In this document: positions 12,453 to 14,405 of the stretch, in pieces
How positions within the stretch are numbered: position 1 is the stretch's first letter
How the letters are laid out: each line of letters begins with the position of its first letter
Source of the DNA: Candidatus Gastranaerophilales bacterium
Lineage (GTDB): Bacteria; Cyanobacteriota; Vampirovibrionia; Gastranaerophilales; JAQUYY01
Direction of reading: 5' to 3'
Assembly (NCBI GenBank): GCA_028691575.1
Contig: JAQUYY010000021.1
Coordinates: forward strand, 1 to 14,405
DNA: 14,405 nt
Program-made: the position numbers and the translations under genes
Notes under the pieces: generated by a model
Databases searched by the model: none
The model's input: only the letters and a program-made list of their open reading frames with translations
Told to the model about the DNA's origin: nothing

Positions 12453-13581
12453 TAGCAAGTAAAACTCCCGCTGCAACTGCTGATCCAATAACACCTGCTA
12501 CGTTTGGCCCCATCGCATGCATTAATAGGAAGTTGTATGGATTTTCAGCCAAGCCTACTTTATTTACAACCCTTGATGCCATTGGAACTGCTGAAACCCC
12601 TGCTGCACCAATTAATGGATTGATTTTTTCTTTTGATAAAAGATTCATTAACTTAGCTAACAATACGCCGCAAGCTGTACCAATACTAAATGCAATTAAG
12701 CCCAATAAAAGAATTCCTAGTGTTTCCAGTCTTAAAAACTGATCTGCCTGAAGTTTTGAACCAACTGTTAATCCTAAAAGAATAGTAACAATATTAATAA
12801 ACTCGTTTGAAGCTGTTTTTGAAAGTCTGTCAACAACTTTAGATTCTTTTAATAAATTGCCGAAAGTCAATGCACCTATTAGAGGGCAGGCATCGGGAAG
12901 AAATACAATACATAAACCCAATACTAATAACGGGAATATGATTTTTTCTCTTTGAGAAACAGGTCTTAGCTGTTTCATTTCAATTTGTCTTTCTTTTTTA
13001 GTAGTTAATGCCTTCATTATAGGTGGTTGTATAATAGGAACCAATGCCATATAAGAATATGCAGCAACTGCGATTGCACCTAATAAATGAGGAGCAAGTT
13101 TTGAGGTTAAAAATATAGCGGTAGGACCGTCAGCACCACCAATTATACCGATAGAAGCAGCTTCTTTTAAACCAAATTCAAATCCTGCATACTGCCCTAA
13201 TGCTAAAGCGCCGAGTAATGTAGTAAATATACCAAACTGAGCCGCAGCACCTAACAAAGCTGTTTTCGGATGTGCTATTAACGGACCAAAATCTGTCATA
13301 GAACCAACACCCATAAATATAAATAACGGGAATAATCCGTTATGAATACCTGCTTCATATATAATTCCCAAAAATCCATGAGGACCTGCTATATCAGCAA
13401 CAGGTATGTTTGAAAGAATTCCGCCAAAACCAATTGGTAATAGCAACAACGGTTCAAATTCTTTTTTTATTGCCAGCCATAATAACAATAAACAAACTGC
13501 CAACATAGTTATGTTACCAACTGTTAAATTGGCAAAACCCGTTGATTTTCCTAGTTCTTGTAATGCGCTTAATAAATCCAC
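12442..13581 (-). CDS. oadB: Na+-translocating oxaloacetate decarboxylase, beta subunit
   Basis: The beta subunit is the membrane part of biotin-dependent decarboxylases: it releases CO2 from carboxybiotin and exports Na+. The 379-aa protein has many hydrophobic helices (for example ITMLAVCLLLLWLAI, then EPLLLLPIGFGGIL). It carries the family signature IGIIGGADGPTAIF, which holds the essential aspartate of the Na+ site, as well as NPLIGAAGVSAVPMASRVV and HAMGPNVAGVIGSAVAAG. The start is a GTG at 13581, 18 bases after the stop of the alpha subunit, with GGGAG about 11 bases upstream; no ATG lies near. The same family includes glutaconyl-CoA and methylmalonyl-CoA decarboxylase beta subunits. 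Oxaloacetate is favoured because the adjacent alpha subunit is of the OadA/PycB type and pckA follows. Confidence 0.93.
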   Translation of the reverse strand: MDLLSALQELGKSTGFANLTVGNITMLAVCLLLLWLAIKKEFEPLLLLPIGFGGILSNIPVADIAGPHGFLGIIYEAGIHNGLFPLFIFMGVGSMTDFGPLIAHPKTALLGAAAQFGIFTTLLGALALGQYAGFEFGLKEAASIGIIGGADGPTAIFLTSKLAPHLLGAIAVAAYSYMALVPIIQPPIMKALTTKKERQIEMKQLRPVSQREKIIFPLLVLGLCIVFLPDACPLIGALTFGNLLKESKVVDRLSKTASNEFINIVTILLGLTVGSKLQADQFLRLETLGILLLGLIAFSIGTACGVLLAKLMNLLSKEKINPLIGAAGVSAVPMASRVVNKVGLAENPYNFLLMHAMGPNVAGVIGSAVAAGVLLAIAG

Positions 13582-13599
13582 TTTCTCTAACTCCCTCTC

Positions 13600-14405
13600 T
13601 TAATTAATCCATACTAATACTTGACCGGAGTTAACTTGATCACCGGCAGACACCGAAATTGATGAAATTGTTCCATCGCAAGGAGCTTTGATTTCTGTTT
13701 CCATTTTCATAGCCTCTAATACAAGAATTGTTTCACTATTACTAACTGAATCTCCAACTTTTTTATTAATTCTTAAAATATTACCCGGCAACGGAGCTTT
13801 TACTGATTTTGAAGCCTCAGAAGCCGTTTTGCTTTTATCAGTCGGAGAAATATTCCCGCTTTCTATACCTTCTTTTACATCAATAGCATATGTTTTACCA
13901 TTAACAATAGCTTTATTTCCATCTATTACTATCGAATAAGGTTTATCATTAACAGAAACCGTATATCCTTCAGGTTTCACTTCTGAAGAAGCTTTTTTTA
14001 CAACATTTTTTCTAACACCAACAGTAGCTTCTCCTTTTAAGTAGGCGATACCTTTTTCTTTACAAGCTGCTGCAATAAAGATATTTTCATCATTAATTTC
14101 AAGACCTGCTGCCGTTAGAACTTTCTTAGCGGCTTCAATACCTTTTTTATGGTCTTCATCATTAATATCAATCGGGTTTCTTGTTGTCGGTTCTAACTCT
14201 AATTGCTCGGAAGCAATTTTAACAATGCCTGAATCAGGTGCAACAGGAGTTTTTCCAAAATAGCCGAGAACCATTTTTCCATACCCGTCTGCAATTTTTT
14301 TCCAAGGACCAAACATTACATTGTTAAATGCTTGCTGGAAGTAAAACTGAGAAACAGGGGTTACTGAAGTTCCAAATCCGCCTTTTACAACAACTTCTTT
14401 CATTG
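13600..14405 (-). CDS. oadA: Oxaloacetate decarboxylase alpha subunit, C-terminal part
   Basis: The frame is open at the right edge, so the N-terminal carboxyltransferase barrel is outside the window; the ATG at 14403 is internal. Visible residues 1-95 (GGFGTSVTPVSQFYFQQAF, then NNVMFGPWKKIADGYGKMVLG...) are the conserved domain shared by OadA and pyruvate carboxylase. A linker domain (about 105-185) and a Ser/Thr/Lys-rich hinge (about 185-200) follow. The biotinyl domain ends the protein, with the biotin-accepting lysine in LEAMKMETEI (Lys codon at 13705-13707) and the closing 'V.AGDQV..GQVLVWI'. The subunit moves the carboxyl group of oxaloacetate to biotin, which swings to OadB. It is followed by oadB after 18 bases, so the two are clearly co-transcribed. 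A gamma subunit was not seen within the window. Confidence 0.93.
   Translation of the reverse strand, partial: MKEVVVKGGFGTSVTPVSQFYFQQAFNNVMFGPWKKIADGYGKMVLGYFGKTPVAPDSGIVKIASEQLELEPTTRNPIDINDEDHKKGIEAAKKVLTAAGLEINDENIFIAAACKEKGIAYLKGEATVGVRKNVVKKASSEVKPEGYTVSVNDKPYSIVIDGNKAIVNGKTYAIDVKEGIESGNISPTDKSKTASEASKSVKAPLPGNILRINKKVGDSVSNSETILVLEAMKMETEIKAPCDGTISSISVSAGDQVNSGQVLVWIN

Noticed and set aside
13688..13939. 83-codon plus-strand frame inside oadA
   Set aside because: It lies opposite the linker and biotinyl domain, whose sequence is clearly under coding constraint on the minus strand.
1..14405. CRISPR arrays, tRNA or rRNA genes, prophage genes
   Set aside because: No regularly spaced direct repeats, no cloverleaf with a GTTC-type arm, no rRNA signature and no phage structural or integrase genes were found on either strand by reading.

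Overview
The window is AT-rich, densely coded bacterial DNA that uses the standard genetic code and mostly Shine-Dalgarno (SD)-led starts. The best-supported guess for its origin is a fermentative gut bacterium of the non-photosynthetic cyanobacterial lineage (Melainabacteria/Vampirovibrionia, order Gastranaerophilales). Four things point that way: an acyl-activating enzyme that reads like the cyanobacterial acyl-ACP synthetase, a FixC/FixX electron-transfer pair, a solitary class-III-signal pseudopilin with a D-x-N-G...P-N...G-x-D-x-F core, and an abundance of TPR proteins. This is recognition from memory, not a database result, and I put it at roughly 0.6.

Layout. 1-1.44 kb (minus): fixX (partial) and fixC, an overlapping pair driven by a near-consensus promoter that carries a 15-bp palindrome. 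1.5-5.75 kb: a run of poorly characterised genes. It holds a 32-aa single-helix membrane peptide, a three-TPR protein with an HEIIH zincin motif, a 157-aa hypothetical, a 68-aa XRE-type regulator divergent from a 76-aa basic protein across a perfect 32-bp palindrome, and a 552-aa TPR protein. 5.75-6.0 kb: a 247-bp internally deleted insertion sequence, with long terminal inverted repeats and only the C-terminal end of a transposase. It fills the gap between two convergent genes. 6.0-9.4 kb: deoB (minus) and an acyl-ACP/acyl-CoA synthetase gene (plus), divergent. 9.48-10.57 kb (minus): a pseudopilin and a 101-aa cytosolic beta-rich protein. 10.72-14.4 kb (minus): oxaloacetate decarboxylase alpha (partial), beta, and ATP-type PEP carboxykinase, ending in a strong terminator.

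How the genes fit. PEP carboxykinase and the Na+-pumping oxaloacetate decarboxylase lie in one transcriptional direction. Together they could convert PEP to oxaloacetate with ATP formation and then to pyruvate with Na+ export, an energy-conserving bypass of pyruvate kinase suited to a fermenter. FixC/FixX would connect NADH or quinone-level electrons to low-potential ferredoxin. DeoB recycles the pentose phosphate of nucleosides, and the acyl-ACP synthetase salvages fatty acids. The 1.5-5.7 kb block has no recognisable metabolic theme and looks accessory. No rRNA, tRNA, CRISPR array, phage structural genes or complete mobile element were seen.
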